Source: a virus. From it: a DNA stretch of 22,052 nt. This document shows positions 14,023 through 21,331 of this stretch, piece by piece (position 1 is the stretch's first letter; every line of letters starts with the position of its first letter). Under the pieces are notes generated by a model that worked only from the letters and a program-made list of their open reading frames with translations, was not told the DNA's origin and ran no database searches. The stretch spans positions 1 through 22,052 of IMG/VR virus record IMGVR_UViG_3300042989_000008, one strand, 5' to 3'. A program made the translations under genes and the position numbers.

Positions 14023-17000
14023 TCCGCCGCATCCTCCCCTCGGCGCTGCTGGCCGCCGGGCTGCTGTTGCACGCGACCCCTGCTGCCGCTGATCCCATCA
14101 CCGCCATTGTCGCGATCGCCCAGGTGGTCGCCGTGTCCGGCACCACCGCCATGATTGCCGGTGTGGCCCTGACGACCATCGCCACCTATGCCGCGCTCGG
14201 CGCTGCGCTGGTCGGTGGTGTGCTCGCTCGCAAGAAAGCCAAGGAGGCCGCCCGCGCTGCCCGCAACGCCACCCGCGAAGCGATGCAAGAGCGCACGATC
14301 GTGATGCAGTCGTCCGAGCCTGTGCCCCGGGTGATCTACGGACGCTGTGCCGTCGGCGGGGATGTGATCGATCGGTTCTCATCCCCGAAAACCTACCTCG
14401 CCGATGGCGGCGTGATGAAGACCCGGCCGGACGCGCTGCAGCATATCGTCATCGCTGTGGCGCACCACCAGTGCCAGGCGCTCTACCGCATCCACCTCGG
14501 TGGCCAGTGGTACACCGTGCCGGTCGGTGGAGGCTGGCTCGGTGATCCGTCGCTCGAACAAAAGCGCGCCGCGACCGTCACCCGCTCCACCGTCTTCCCA
14601 GTTTCCGGCTCGGCCATCATCGCGCTGCCGGACCCTGCTGCCACGCTGTCCGTGGTGTCGATCACGCGGGACTCCGGGGGCAGTCTCGGCACCGAGACCG
14701 CGCCGACCGGGTGGACCGTCTCCGGTGCCACCATCTCCGGCGTGCCCGCCGGAACGTGGGATGTCACCTGCCAGATCACCGCCAACCGCTCGACCGTGCG
14801 CGTCGAGTTCATGACCGGGGCCGTTACCCAGACCGTCAATCCCTACCTGACCGGGATCAACGCCGCCCGCTGGCCCGCATCGAAGCGCCTGCAGGGCATC
14901 GCCTACGTCGTGCTCACGCTCGACCTCGACGACGCACAATTCCAAGGCGGTCTTCCCTCTGACTTGTCCTTCGACATCTCGGGGCGCATGGTGCTTGACC
15001 CCCAGACCAACGTGACCGCCTGGAGCGACAACACCGCCCTGTGCGTGTACGACTGGCTGCGCTCCGAGTGGGGCTACAGCCTCGCCGTGGCCGACATCGA
15101 CACCGCCTCCGTGATCGCTGCCGCGAATTCCTGCGACGCCATCGTCGGGCGTCCGATGAGCACCGATTCCGTGGCGACAGGCCGATTTTCGGTGTGCAAC
15201 GGCTCTTTCCGCGTGTCCGATGACCGAGCTTCGATCCTGTCCGAGCTGACCGAAAACATGGGCGGCTTCGCTTCGCCGGGCGCGGTCTGGACGGTCAGCG
15301 CGGGCGCGTGGACATCCTCGGTCATGTCGCTGTCCGACGCTGACGCGATGGCGCCCATCCAGATCGTGCGCCAGTCCGCGCCCCATGATGAGGCGTTCAA
15401 CAGCGCGCGCGCCTCGATCGTCCGCGCTGGCAAGCGCGAGCCCAGCGACGTGGACCCCTACCAAGCCATGTCCTACGTCACCGCCGACGGTGGCGCCGAG
15501 TGGCAGACCTTCAGCTTCCCGTTCTGCTCAGACCCAGGCCAGGCGCGCCACCTGATGCGCGTGTTCGTCGAGCAGGCCCGCGCCGGGATGATCATCCAGT
15601 ACACCGGTGGCATGCGCCTGTGGCCGCTGCAGCCCGGTGACCGGGTGACGATCACCGCCGACGATTACATCGCGGTCTGGGGCGCCCCAGGCAAGACCTT
15701 CCGCGTCCTCGATCGCCAGTGGGCACCCGGTCAGCCGGTGTCGCTGACGCTGCAGGAGGATGTCGCCAGCACCTACGACAGCGCCGATGCAACGGACCCG
15801 GACCCTGCGCCGAACACCTCACTGCCGTCGCCCCGCCTTGTCGATGTCCCTTCCGGGCTGGTCGCGTCGAGCGGCACCGCCACGCTGCTGCAGATGCAGG
15901 ATGGCACCATCGTCCCACGGGTGCGCATGACCTGGAACGCGCCTGTCACGCTCTACATGCAGTCGGCGGGAGCCTCCACCGAACTCCGCTGGCGCAGCGT
16001 CACCGACACCGCATGGCAGACCGAGCGCCTGCCCCGCGATGCCGCCTCGGCCATGATTGGCGGCGTGCAGGATCTGGACATGCTCGTGATCGAGCTGCGC
16101 CACATCAACACCGTCGGCGTCGAATCCCAGTGGGTCACGATCGCCCACCGCGTCATCGGCAAGAGCGCTCCGCCGTCGGCGGTGGTCGGGCTGGCTGCGT
16201 CGGCAGTCGGCGGTGATGTGCTGGTGACCTGGACCGCCTGCCCGGATCTCGACTATGCATCGACCGAGCTGCGAGTCGGCCCCACCTTCGCGACTGCCGG
16301 GCGCATCGGGCAAGCTGGCGGATCTGGGGCGGACCGGTTCACATGGATCAACCCACCCGTCGGCACGCACACGATCTGGGCGCAGCACCAGGACGAGTCC
16401 GGCAACGACGGGCCGGTTTCCAGCACCACGGTCGTGGCCACCGCTGCCGCTGGATCGGCGACTGGCGGCAACCAGCTCTTCAACTCGGACTTCTCGCTCG
16501 GGCGGCGCGGCTGGACACTGATCAACGGGGGCGTGGTCGGTGCTCGTGGCACAAACTTGGCCGGATGGACCATCGCAACCCTAACCCCGATTTCTGGCAG
16601 CACCATTTTCTTTTCCCAGGGCGGGCCCATTGGCAACGCAAATGCGTACTGCGAAGAGTGGAGCGACCCCATCCCAGTCACTCCGCTCGCCTGGTATTGC
16701 GCCAGCGCTTACACCGGAGCGCACCGCTGTCGAGTCGCTGTTTTCGCCTACTATTTTGACGCGGCGGGTGCTGTTGTCGGGCATAGCTACGGGTCGCCAG
16801 CGACAGGAGAAAACACCGAGAGCGTCGATGCGATGAGCGGGGGCACAACGCTGTCCGGCTACAAGCGGATTTACGGGACCGGGCAAGCACCAGCGACCGC
16901 ACGCACTGCGCGGCTTGTCATGCGCAAGTACGACACCGCGGCGGGACAGGCGACTAGTTACATGTTCATCTGCCGGGCGATGTTCGAGCCCGCGGCGTCC

Positions 17001-17975
17001 GCTGCCTCGACGCCGGGCGCGTGGTCACCCGGGCCGATCGGCTACACCGGTGATCTTGACGCCACCAATGGCGCCCCGATCGGCACGCTGGTGGGTAGCA
17101 CGCTCGCGCAGACCGTCGAGAGCAACGCCGCCGGGGCGCTGCAAGGCGTCAACGACATCAACGCCGATGGCAAATGGTCGCCGATCGAAAAGGCCGCGCT
17201 GGTCGTGGACTGGAACAGGTTGAACGGATCGGTCACGCCGCTGGTGGCGCAAGCCAATGTGTACGGCATCGTGACCGAGCGCAACACCTTCACAAGCGCA
17301 GTCAACGCGCTGTCCGTGTACCTGACCGGGCTGGCCCCACCATGGAACGACACGACCACCACCACCACCATCTTGCGCGCCACTGCGGACCAGCTCTGGG
17401 GCAATGCCTACAACGCGCTGACCGCGCTGCAGACGCGCATCGACGATGAGGCAGGCAAGCGGGCGACATGGACGACCGTCACTGGCGTCGGCAAGCCGCA
17501 GGACAACGCGACAGTCGGTGCCACCTTCGGCACCAACATCGCCGGGCAGATCACCCCGGCGAACGTCACGACATTTCTGGCCAGCAACACGATTTCCGAA
17601 AGCGCGGCTGTCACGATATCGGGGACGCTCGGTACCGGGTCCAACTCCCCGATTGCATCGTGTAACGGTGGTGGGCTAGTGCTTGTCCTGGTGGTCGGTG
17701 CAGTCACTGTCGCAGGTGAGCCCAGCTCGTCCAACTCTCCGACCATCGGCAAGATTGCGCTGGTCATCAACGGGGCCGAGGTCGGCTACTCGACCGCAGT
17801 GAGCGGGGTCGCCGGGGCGGCCAACCAGACCATCATGGGCTCGGCTGTCGTGGCGTGGCAGGGCGCGCTGGGGGTGCCCCTGTCTGCCTACATCAAAGCC
17901 ATACGGACGTATGGCAACCAGGCGGTCGAAATCACCAACGGGACCACGCTCTCGATCATCAGCCTCAAGCGGTAG
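14019..17975 (+). CDS. J-like tail tip / host specificity protein
   Basis: A 1318-residue protein; ATG 14019 is chosen because GGAGG at 14009-14013 is ideally spaced and the start overlaps the upstream stop (ATGA). The N-terminus is signal-peptide-like (MIRRILPSALLAAGLLL, Ala-rich to Ala24) followed by a second hydrophobic stretch to about residue 70. The centre has a phage-tail_3-like region at about residues 405-580 (RASILSELTENMGGF, GDRVTITADDY). A fibronectin-III-like domain lies at about 716-809, then a module at about 815-1000 (NQLFNSDFSLGRRGW) that looks like a carbohydrate-binding sandwich. Next is DINADGKWSPIEK at about residue 1046, a Ca-loop-like motif seen in fibres, and a beta C-terminus. 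It would form the central tip and contact the receptor. The module near 16480-17000 has lower GC. Confidence 0.85.
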   Translation: MIRRILPSALLAAGLLLHATPAAADPITAIVAIAQVVAVSGTTAMIAGVALTTIATYAALGAALVGGVLARKKAKEAARAARNATREAMQERTIVMQSSEPVPRVIYGRCAVGGDVIDRFSSPKTYLADGGVMKTRPDALQHIVIAVAHHQCQALYRIHLGGQWYTVPVGGGWLGDPSLEQKRAATVTRSTVFPVSGSAIIALPDPAATLSVVSITRDSGGSLGTETAPTGWTVSGATISGVPAGTWDVTCQITANRSTVRVEFMTGAVTQTVNPYLTGINAARWPASKRLQGIAYVVLTLDLDDAQFQGGLPSDLSFDISGRMVLDPQTNVTAWSDNTALCVYDWLRSEWGYSLAVADIDTASVIAAANSCDAIVGRPMSTDSVATGRFSVCNGSFRVSDDRASILSELTENMGGFASPGAVWTVSAGAWTSSVMSLSDADAMAPIQIVRQSAPHDEAFNSARASIVRAGKREPSDVDPYQAMSYVTADGGAEWQTFSFPFCSDPGQARHLMRVFVEQARAGMIIQYTGGMRLWPLQPGDRVTITADDYIAVWGAPGKTFRVLDRQWAPGQPVSLTLQEDVASTYDSADATDPDPAPNTSLPSPRLVDVPSGLVASSGTATLLQMQDGTIVPRVRMTWNAPVTLYMQSAGASTELRWRSVTDTAWQTERLPRDAASAMIGGVQDLDMLVIELRHINTVGVESQWVTIAHRVIGKSAPPSAVVGLAASAVGGDVLVTWTACPDLDYASTELRVGPTFATAGRIGQAGGSGADRFTWINPPVGTHTIWAQHQDESGNDGPVSSTTVVATAAAGSATGGNQLFNSDFSLGRRGWTLINGGVVGARGTNLAGWTIATLTPISGSTIFFSQGGPIGNANAYCEEWSDPIPVTPLAWYCASAYTGAHRCRVAVFAYYFDAAGAVVGHSYGSPATGENTESVDAMSGGTTLSGYKRIYGTGQAPATARTARLVMRKYDTAAGQATSYMFICRAMFEPAASAASTPGAWSPGPIGYTGDLDATNGAPIGTLVGSTLAQTVESNAAGALQGVNDINADGKWSPIEKAALVVDWNRLNGSVTPLVAQANVYGIVTERNTFTSAVNALSVYLTGLAPPWNDTTTTTTILRATADQLWGNAYNALTALQTRIDDEAGKRATWTTVTGVGKPQDNATVGATFGTNIAGQITPANVTTFLASNTISESAAVTISGTLGTGSNSPIASCNGGGLVLVLVVGAVTVAGEPSSSNSPTIGKIALVINGAEVGYSTAVSGVAGAANQTIMGSAVVAWQGALGVPLSAYIKAIRTYGNQAVEITNGTTLSIISLKR

Positions 17976-17993
17976 CCGATAGCCGATATCCAA

Positions 17994-18569
17994 ATGCAGC
18001 AATACCCCGAAATCAACGCCCTCGGCGAGCTGGTCTGCCTGCGCAGCGACAGCAACTACAGCCGGATGCTTGCCAGCATCGCGCCGGGCAATTCCCTGCT
18101 GATCGACCTGCCTCCTGCCGTCCCGAGCTACTGGGATGAGTCGATCCAGGCGTGGGTCAAGAAGCCCGAGCAGCCATCACCCCGTCACACGTGGCGTGCC
18201 CAGACACGGGCATGGACGGATGACAGGTCACTCGACGAGGCCAAGGCCGACAAAATCGCCGAGATGCGGATCGAGCGTGACCGCGCGGACGCGGCGCAGA
18301 TCAACATCGGCGGCTACAGCTACGACGCACACCCTGCAGCGATGGCTGCCATTTGCCAGGAGCTGCAGCTCGCTGCGCTGACGCCGACGGCTGTCATCCA
18401 GTGGACCCTGGCCAGCAACCTTGTCCGGTCGCACACGCTGCTGCAACTCCGGGCCGTGGCTGTCGCCATCCGTGCGCGCAACACCGCCAGCCGGGCGCGA
18501 TACGAAGCCCGCCGCGCAAGCATCAGCACTGCAACGACCGCCGATGCGGTCTCGCTGGTTGTCTGGTGA
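17994..18569 (+). CDS. DUF4376-like tail fibre assembly-type protein
   Basis: A 191-residue protein right after the tip protein. The N-terminal half (MQQYPEINALGELVCL, LPPAVPSYWDESIQAWVKKP) resembles the domain that fibre-assembly proteins use to hold a fibre tip. The C-terminal half has the DUF4376 pattern: a helix rich in Lys, Glu and Arg (EAKADKIAEMRIERDRADAA), then INIGGYSYDAHPAAMAAI and a final helical part. Such proteins accompany fibres as chaperones or small tip components. It lacks a clear Shine-Dalgarno sequence. Its place after the J-like gene, rather than after the fibre at the window start, suggests it serves the tip protein or a minor fibre. Confidence 0.7.
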   Translation: MQQYPEINALGELVCLRSDSNYSRMLASIAPGNSLLIDLPPAVPSYWDESIQAWVKKPEQPSPRHTWRAQTRAWTDDRSLDEAKADKIAEMRIERDRADAAQINIGGYSYDAHPAAMAAICQELQLAALTPTAVIQWTLASNLVRSHTLLQLRAVAVAIRARNTASRARYEARRASISTATTADAVSLVVW

Positions 18570-18629
18570 TGAGACGCCACCAGTCGCCCAAAGCCACCGA
18601 AAACCACAAACGAACCGCGAGCCCTGACC

Positions 18630-19037
18630 ATGAGCCCTGATCCCATCACCACCGCTGCCAGTGCTGCAGCCATCGGCGCAGTGGCTGCGGCGGTAGGCGG
18701 ATCCCCACCAGATCCTGTCGTGATCGCCAGCTTGGCGGGCTCGCTGTGCAGTGCCTGGGCGCGGCCGTCGTCCGGGCCTGAATGGACGTGGCGCTACATC
18801 GGTGGCTCGCTGGTCCACACGATCCTGAGCTTCGGCGCAGGGCTGTCCAGTTCTGTGCTTGCTCCTGTCTTTGCGGTCGAGCTGGTGTCTGTCGCGGGCT
18901 GGGCAATCGCTTTCCCGGTGGCGGCGTTCGCGCACCAGATCATCCCCAGCGTCGGCGAAGTCAAGACCGCGCTGCTGGAACGCATCCGTGGCCGGGCCTC
19001 TACCCCGCCAGGGTCTGATACTGGGGGCCAGCCGTGA
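18630..19037 (+). CDS. Putative holin
   Basis: A 135-residue membrane protein at the head of the lysis block. Hydrophobic segments are ITTAASAAAIGAVAAAVGG, VIASLAGSLCSAW, and a long run from YIGGSLVHTILSFGAG through VAGWAIAFPVAAFAHQ, giving about three to four membrane spans. The C-terminus is hydrophilic and charged (VKTALLERIRGRAS), as expected for a cytoplasmic holin tail. It would form inner membrane lesions that release the endolysin encoded 800 bases downstream, which has no signal peptide. No specific holin family is assigned; position and topology are the evidence. Its stop overlaps the next start (GTGA). Confidence 0.65.
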   Translation: MSPDPITTAASAAAIGAVAAAVGGSPPDPVVIASLAGSLCSAWARPSSGPEWTWRYIGGSLVHTILSFGAGLSSSVLAPVFAVELVSVAGWAIAFPVAAFAHQIIPSVGEVKTALLERIRGRASTPPGSDTGGQP

Positions 19038-19372
19038 ACACCGATCTGCTCTTCAAAATCGTGTTGTTGCTCTCTGGGATTGCGCTGATCTTGTGCGCCA
19101 GCTACCTGTTCGACCGCGCGCATCGGTGCGAAATCTCCACCCGTGCCGGTGTCGCGCTGATGTTGTCGGCCGAAGGCGTGATCAGTGTGGCCGTGGCGCT
19201 GTCGCAGTGGCCGGTGTGGTGGCCGGCTGTTGCGCTGTCGGCGCTGACGGCTGTGATGGCCTGGCTGGTCATCGGGACGCGGTACGGGCGGCGCTGTGCG
19301 CACATCGACGGGTGGGGCATCACCAGGACGACGGACACGCTGCCGATTGAGCGGGGGCAGGCCCATGACTGA
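19034..19372 (+). CDS. Small membrane protein, possible second holin or antiholin
   Basis: A 112-residue protein starting at GTG 19034 in a GTGA overlap with the preceding membrane protein. It has three predicted spans: LLFKIVLLLSGIALILCASYLF, GVALMLSAEGVISVAVAL, and WWPAVALSALTAVMAWLVIG. A short polar tail (RYGRRCAHIDGW onward) follows. Paired membrane proteins before an endolysin commonly act as holin and antiholin, and I infer that here. The layout also resembles small phage membrane proteins of unknown role. It overlaps the next gene by eight bases. Confidence 0.6.
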   Translation: MNTDLLFKIVLLLSGIALILCASYLFDRAHRCEISTRAGVALMLSAEGVISVAVALSQWPVWWPAVALSALTAVMAWLVIGTRYGRRCAHIDGWGITRTTDTLPIERGQAHD

Positions 19373-19631
19373 GCTGTCCACTGCCGATCCATCGCCATCG
19401 CCATCTCCACCGATGACCGAACTGCAGCGCATCGCGTGCGACACGCTGGCCGCGGCTGTCCGGCTGTGCGATGCCGCGGGGCTTGCGCTTGTGCCCGGTC
19501 CGACGCATGTGACGGTCTACGTGCCCCAGCGGTATCGCCCGAGCTGCTACAGCTCCGCCAAGGTACTCGATCTGCCGCAGATCGCGCCGAAGCTGCTGGG
19601 GCGATCTGCGCCGCGCAGGAGGGCCGCGTGA
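19365..19631 (+). CDS. Unknown 88-residue lysis-block protein
   Basis: ATG 19365 overlaps the previous gene by eight bases and follows a GGGGGCAGG run suited to ribosome binding. The protein opens MTELSTADPSPSPSPP and then repeats the start-like MTEL at residue 17 (second ATG 19413). The linker is encoded by CCATCG-like hexamers. The core has a helix (QRIACDTLAAAVRLCDAAG) and a beta segment (THVTVYVPQRY) and ends in basic residues (RSAPRRRAA). There is no signal peptide or membrane span, so it is probably cytoplasmic. I do not recognise a family. Its stop overlaps the lipoprotein start by one base. Confidence 0.55.
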   Translation: MTELSTADPSPSPSPPMTELQRIACDTLAAAVRLCDAAGLALVPGPTHVTVYVPQRYRPSCYSSAKVLDLPQIAPKLLGRSAPRRRAA

Positions 19632-19849
19632 TGCCGCGCTTTGTGGCTGTGTTGACTGTCTGCACCCTGTTGTGGGTGGGCCTGCCTGGCTGCGCCTCGA
19701 TGTACGCGGGCGAGCTGGCCCGGGATGCCCTCGGCAAGTGCCGGGATGTCGCGTCGATCGACTACCGAGGCGGGCGTCTGCACGAGTCCGCATCTACCTT
19801 CATCAACTGCCGGATCGCCCCGGCTCAGGAGCGCCCATGGTCACCCTGA
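19631..19849 (+). CDS. Small lipoprotein (possible outer spanin or exclusion lipoprotein)
   Basis: A 72-residue protein with a signal sequence (MPRFVAVLTVCTLLWVGLPGC) ending in a lipobox LPGC, with Cys21 as the lipidated residue. Ala at the next position predicts outer membrane sorting. The mature part is only about 52 residues, with Cys37 and Cys60 that could form a disulfide. It lies between the holin candidates and the endolysin, a usual site for the outer spanin (Rz1), but it is not Pro-rich and no inner spanin is visible. It could instead be an exclusion lipoprotein like phage T5 Llp or phi80 Cor. ATG 19631 or GTG 19628 could be the start. The gene overlaps the endolysin by 13 bases. Confidence 0.6.
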   Translation: MPRFVAVLTVCTLLWVGLPGCASMYAGELARDALGKCRDVASIDYRGGRLHESASTFINCRIAPAQERPWSP

Positions 19850-20484
19850 CCGCCGAATCCCTGCGAGACGCTGCTGCGTGCTCGCTCGCCACCGCCCGCC
19901 ACTGGGTGCCGCACATCAACCAGGCGCTGTACCTTTTCGGCCTCGACGCGCCGAACCGCGCCGCCGCGTTCCTGGCGCAGATTAGCCACGAGTCGGCGCA
20001 GTTGTCCCGCGTGGTCGAGTCGCTGCACTACTCGACGCCGCAGCGGCTCTGTGCAGTCTGGCCCGAGAGGTTCCCGTCGTTCGACTCGGCTGCGCCCTAC
20101 GTCGGCCGTCCTGAGCGGCTGGGGGACAAGGTCTACGGGGGCCGCATGGGCAACATCGGTCCGGGCGATGGCATGCGCTACCGCGGTCGCGGGCTGATCC
20201 AGGTCACGGGGCGCGCTGGCTACTGCGCGGCGCGGGAGGGGCTGCGCGATCCTGGGCTCGGGCTGGTCGATGTCCCGGACTTCGAGGCGCGGCCCGATGA
20301 CCTGGCGCTGCCGCACTGGGCGGCGCTGTCGGCGGGGCTGTACTGGCGGACGCACAAACTCAACGCGCTGGCGGACCGTGGCGACACTGCCGGTATCACC
20401 CGCATCATCAACGGTGGCACGCACGGGCTGGCTGAGCGGATCGCGCTGTACAAGATTGCGCGCAGATCGTTGGGGGTGGCGTGA
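19837..20484 (+). CDS. Endolysin, glycoside hydrolase family 19
   Basis: A 215-residue GH19 (chitinase-like) lysozyme. The catalytic acid is Glu52 in AAFLAQISHES, with a second Glu at 61 as general base candidate. YRGRGLIQVTGRAGY is the strongly conserved GH19 substrate-site motif, and TRIINGGTHG is typical of the C-terminal part. It cuts the glycan strands of peptidoglycan during lysis. No signal peptide or SAR segment is present, so export depends on the holin. AGGAG about eight bases before ATG 19837 supports this start, although the open frame extends upstream through the lipoprotein gene. Length is normal for a single-domain phage GH19 enzyme. Confidence 0.9.
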   Translation: MVTLTAESLRDAAACSLATARHWVPHINQALYLFGLDAPNRAAAFLAQISHESAQLSRVVESLHYSTPQRLCAVWPERFPSFDSAAPYVGRPERLGDKVYGGRMGNIGPGDGMRYRGRGLIQVTGRAGYCAAREGLRDPGLGLVDVPDFEARPDDLALPHWAALSAGLYWRTHKLNALADRGDTAGITRIINGGTHGLAERIALYKIARRSLGVA

Positions 20485-20717
20485 TGATGGACTACCTGAC
20501 CCCGTGGCGCCGTCGTCGTGCAGCGCAGCCCGAGCGGATCGACGTGGGCATCCTGGCCGCGTCCGGTGACGTGGTGGTGATGTACCCAGGCGAGGGCATC
20601 CCGAGGCGCTACCCTGCCGCACTGGCCCGCGCCATCGCCGAACAGGTCAACGCGCATGGGCATGTCTACGCGGTGCTCGATGAGCAGCAAAAAGCCCCGG
20701 ACGGTGCCGGGGCTTGA
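20481..20717 (+). CDS. Unknown 78-residue protein
   Basis: The start lies in GTGATGATG directly at the endolysin stop. GTG 20481, ATG 20484 and ATG 20487 are all possible, with a GGGGGTGG run upstream. The protein is basic at the N-terminus (WRRRRAAQPER), then mixed strands and a helix (IDVGILAASGDVVVMYPGEG, ALARAIAEQVNAHG). There is no membrane span or known motif. It is the last gene of the rightward late operon; its final codons are inside the stem of the terminator at 20692-20715. The tight coupling to the endolysin supports expression, but its function is unknown. Confidence 0.55.
   Translation: MMMDYLTPWRRRRAAQPERIDVGILAASGDVVVMYPGEGIPRRYPAALARAIAEQVNAHGHVYAVLDEQQKAPDGAGA
20692..20715. 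terminator. Bidirectional terminator between converging operons
   Basis: AAGCCCCGG (20692-20700) pairs with CCGGGGCTT (20707-20715) around a six-base loop. Read on the minus strand the stem is followed by a run of T (the plus strand has five A at 20689-20693), a proper intrinsic terminator for the two leftward small genes. On the plus strand it closes the lysis operon, with fewer T residues. Confidence 0.8.
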
Positions 20718-20734
20718 GGTCTGGCGCGGTCAGG

Positions 20735-20947
20735 TCAGACTGCCGACCAGGCAGTGCGCCCGTTGACGTCATCCCACAGCGTGGCGCCCTTGGCGACTGG
20801 TGCGGCCGTCTTGACAACGCACAGGCTCGCGTCCTTGCTCGCAGCCTTGCTTGCTGCCGATTGGGTGGCGTGGGCGCTGATGACGCGCATTTCGTGGTCA
20901 CGATGGCCAGGGCGCTTGACAGTTGCGTAGTGGGTGCTGGTGGTCAT
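20735..20947 (-). CDS. Unknown 70-residue basic protein (minus strand)
   Basis: Start codon complement at 20945-20947, preceded on its strand by AAGGAGATCGAC, a strong ribosome-binding site five bases from ATG. The protein (MTTSTHYATVKRPGHRDHEM onward) is basic early, has a helical middle rich in Ala, Ser and Lys, and ends LWDDVNGRTAWSAV. No membrane span or known domain is recognised. It is the second gene of a leftward pair, 42 bases after the first, and is followed by the terminator at 20692-20715. The strong translation signal argues it is real. An accessory or anti-defence role is possible but only a guess. Confidence 0.6.
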   Translation of the reverse strand: MTTSTHYATVKRPGHRDHEMRVISAHATQSAASKAASKDASLCVVKTAAPVAKGATLWDDVNGRTAWSAV

Positions 20948-20962
20948 GTCGATCTCCTTGGG
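20942..20962 (-). repeat. Duplicated translation-start leader, copy 1
   Basis: These 21 bases are identical to 21197-21217. On the minus strand they read CCCAAGGAGATCGACATGAC plus a C, covering the ribosome-binding site, spacer and first codons. The two genes therefore share an exact initiation cassette although their coding parts differ. Confidence 0.9.
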
Positions 20963-20989
20963 GCGGGTGGCTTGCGGGGCTGGATCAGT

Positions 20990-21202
20990 TCAGGATCCGA
21001 GGATGACGCGGCCAGCCTCTTCGGCTCCGACGTACTCGACGTAGGAGACCAGCCACTCGGCATCGGTGTCTGCGCCTTCCAGGGCCGCCAGCGTGGCGTC
21101 GTCCAGCAGGGCCGCAACAGCTTGTGCGTCGATGTCGGCAGTGTTGCGCTCGACGGTCGCGCTGCTGAACGGGTTGATTAGGGTGATGGTGGATGCGGTC
21201 AT
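20990..21202 (-). CDS. Unknown 70-residue acidic protein (minus strand)
   Basis: Start complement at 21200-21202, with the same leader (AAGGAGATCGACATGAC) as the downstream minus-strand gene. The protein starts MTASTITLINPFSSATVERN, then forms probable helices (DAQAVAALLDDATLAALEG, WLVSYVEYVGAEEAG) and ends RVILGS. It is strongly acidic overall, with no Cys, no membrane span and no recognised family. It is the first gene of the leftward pair and is driven from the control region at about 21240-21320. Small, acidic, single-domain proteins at phage accessory loci are often host-takeover or anti-defence proteins. Here that is inference from size, charge and place only. Confidence 0.6.
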   Translation of the reverse strand: MTASTITLINPFSSATVERNTADIDAQAVAALLDDATLAALEGADTDAEWLVSYVEYVGAEEAGRVILGS

Positions 21203-21217
21203 GTCGATCTCCTTGGG
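21197..21217 (-). repeat. Duplicated translation-start leader, copy 2
   Basis: Identical over 21 bases to 20942-20962, at the start of the upstream minus-strand gene. The match covers the Shine-Dalgarno sequence AAGGAG, the spacer ATCGAC and the start codon, and stops directly outside the leader on both sides. Confidence 0.9.
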
Positions 21218-21252
21218 TTTCCGGACCTGCCGTTTGCTGATCCGATAACTGT

Positions 21253-21281
21253 ATTGTCTGACAAAACATCGGATTGCGCAA
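21253..21281 (-). promoter_or_regulatory. Candidate leftward promoter for the two small genes
   Basis: On the minus strand TTGCGC (21276-21281) and GACAAT (21253-21258) are separated by 17 bases, a weak but well spaced sigma-70-like pair. The -10 overlaps the left operator half TGTCTGACA, so binding there would block it. The first codon is about 50 bases downstream. Confidence 0.4.
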
Positions 21282-21317
21282 GCCCCCTCAAGCCCCCTTG
21301 TGTAGTTTTGTCAGACA
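21255..21317. promoter_or_regulatory. Divergent operator: perfect 13-bp inverted repeat
   Basis: TGTCTGACAAAAC at 21255-21267 is the exact reverse complement of GTTTTGTCAGACA at 21305-21317, with 37 bases between. Each half also contains a nine-base near-palindrome TGTC-N-GACA, so there may be two dimer sites. They lie on the two divergent promoter candidates. The likely ligand is the ribbon-helix-helix protein encoded at 21332. Confidence 0.7.
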
Positions 21318-21325
21318 TTTACAAT
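21298..21325 (+). promoter_or_regulatory. Candidate rightward promoter, probably leaderless
   Basis: TTGTGT (21298-21303) and TACAAT (21320-21325) are separated by 16 bases. Transcription would start around 21331-21333, at the ATG (21332) of the regulator. No Shine-Dalgarno sequence precedes that ATG. The right operator half lies between the two promoter hexamers. Confidence 0.5.
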
Positions 21326-21331
21326 CGGCGC

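Noticed and set aside
20714-21181. A 155-codon plus-strand frame across the minus-strand small genes
   Set aside because: It lacks a ribosome-binding site and starts inside the terminator, whereas the minus-strand frames have strong start signals.
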